In this document: positions 7,287 through 7,529 of the stretch, one piece after another | Numbering within the stretch: position 1 is the first letter of the stretch | Layout: each line of letters opens with the position of its first letter | Assembly: GCA_023485185.1 (NCBI GenBank) | Contig: JAMCZP010000235.1 | Span: 1 to 7,529 of the forward strand | Length of the DNA: 7,529 nt | From: Gammaproteobacteria bacterium | GTDB taxonomy: Bacteria > Pseudomonadota > Gammaproteobacteria > Pseudomonadales > Halomonadaceae | Reading direction: 5' to 3' | The notes under the pieces: model-generated | Told to the model about the DNA's origin: nothing | Seen by the model: the letters and a program-made list of their open reading frames with translations, nothing else | Databases searched by the model: none | Made by a program: the position numbers and the translations under genes

Positions 7287-7314
7287 GTGCAAACCGTTTG
7301 CACGGAGTGTGCAA
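7287..7314. promoter_or_regulatory. phased array of three GTGCAA half-sites (putative operator)
   Basis: GTGCAA (7287-7292), TTGCAC (7298-7303) and GTGCAA (7309-7314) alternate in orientation with exactly 5-bp spacers, so each starts 11 bp from the last. The first pair forms a longer perfect dyad, GTGCAAACCGTTTGCAC (7287-7303), with a single central base. The array is 46-74 bp upstream of the Spy-like start codon and 76-103 bp upstream of the plus-strand start at 7390, so it could serve both directions. I do not recognise the regulator. Confidence 0.55.
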
Positions 7315-7377
7315 CAATCATGATCTTATTGGAGCCGGGCTGGTCGTGACGGTTGGGTGAGGGGTCACCTATGATTA

Positions 7378-7403
7378 AGGAGAAGGACAATGTCGCGAAC
7401 TAA
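7378..7403 (+). pseudogene. 5' remnant of a plus-strand gene interrupted by an IS
   Basis: AGGAG at 7378-7382 lies 7 bases before the ATG at 7390, an excellent start signal. The frame reads Met-Ser-Arg-Thr and then meets the probable IS boundary at 7403/7404. Inside the element it continues only to a TAA at 7444-7446, for 18 residues in total. It is best explained as the beginning of a gene, divergent from the Spy-like gene, that was cut by the insertion. The gene's identity cannot be told from four codons. A genuine 18-residue peptide is the alternative. Confidence 0.4.
7400..7403. repeat. putative IS target sequence CTAA
   Basis: CTAA directly abuts the proposed IS end. IS5-type elements prefer and duplicate short CTAR/YTAR targets. 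The second copy would lie beyond the right edge and cannot be seen. Confidence 0.45.
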
Positions 7404-7529
7404 GGAAGGTCTGAATAACTGCCGATATTCGTCAGCTCTCACTTAAGCCGACAAAAAATCGCAAATTCAGACACTCTTCTCCCGTTCTTTGTCTATTTTT
7501 GCCCGTTTCCCACTCATTGAGCGGGAAAC
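7404..7529 (-). mobile_element. terminal part of an IS5-family-like insertion sequence (runs off the edge)
   Basis: The segment starts GGAAGGTCTGAATAA, close to the IS5 terminal inverted repeat GGAAGGTGCGAAYAAG, immediately after CTAA. Read outward on the minus strand it ends TTATTCAGACCTTCC, comparable with the IS5 right end TTATTCGCACCTTCC. As in the non-coding stretch at the right end of IS5, these 126 bp contain no ATG on the plus strand and no obvious coding frame. The transposase gene is therefore expected beyond position 7529, probably read leftward on the minus strand. Family assignment is from memory of the ends only, and no transposase is visible to confirm it. Confidence 0.6.
7505..7529. 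other. hairpin within the IS-like segment
   Basis: GTTTCCC (7505-7511) and GGGAAAC (7523-7529) pair perfectly. After one A/C mismatch, CTC pairs with GAG around a 3-base loop. There is no T tract on either strand. It could be a subterminal IS structure or the 3'-end hairpin of the transposase mRNA. Its right arm ends exactly at the window edge, so the stem may be longer. Confidence 0.5.

Noticed and set aside
7390..7446. 18-residue plus-strand peptide MSRTKEGLNNCRYSSALT
   Set aside because: Most of it would be encoded by the IS-like end, so an interrupted gene is the simpler explanation. A genuine small peptide is not excluded.

Overview
The window looks like a chromosomal segment of a gammaproteobacterium, most probably a moderately halophilic Halomonas-type organism. 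This is inferred from a BetT-type choline transporter with a BetI-like operator, close likeness to enterobacterial AldB, AdhP, DauA and BetT, and base composition that reads as mid-50s %GC (not computed). No rRNA, tRNA or CRISPR array is seen.

Layout. (1) 1-2599, plus strand: an acetaldehyde-type aldehyde dehydrogenase (AldB/ExaC-like, 5' end cut by the window) followed by a zinc alcohol dehydrogenase (AdhP-like). Together they could oxidise ethanol or other short alcohols to acids. A strong terminator (2623-2648) and an 18-bp perfect palindrome (2649-2666) close this unit. (2) 2676-4427, minus strand: a SulP-family transporter with a C-terminal STAS domain, closest in my reading to DauA, the C4-dicarboxylate transporter. 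(3) 4583-6631, minus strand: a full-length BetT-like BCCT choline transporter with its own terminator (4527-4554). Upstream lie a plausible sigma-70 promoter and a dyad that looks like a BetI operator. (4) 6849-7241, minus strand: a small exported, charged, His-rich helical protein of the Spy/CpxP/ZraP type, with a textbook terminator (6795-6820). (5) 7242-7529: an upstream region with three alternating GTGCAA/TTGCAC half-sites on an 11-bp period, then an RBS and start codon on the plus strand. That reading frame is interrupted after four codons by what looks like the end of an IS5-family insertion sequence, preceded by a CTAA target sequence. The element runs off the right edge.

Functional reading: the central genes concern uptake of compatible-solute precursors (choline) and of anions or dicarboxylates, beside alcohol/aldehyde oxidation. 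The right end is an envelope-stress or metal-related gene next to a probable IS-disrupted divergent gene. Most genes are ordinary members of known families. The least explained parts are the phased half-site array and the probable IS insertion at 7400-7529.
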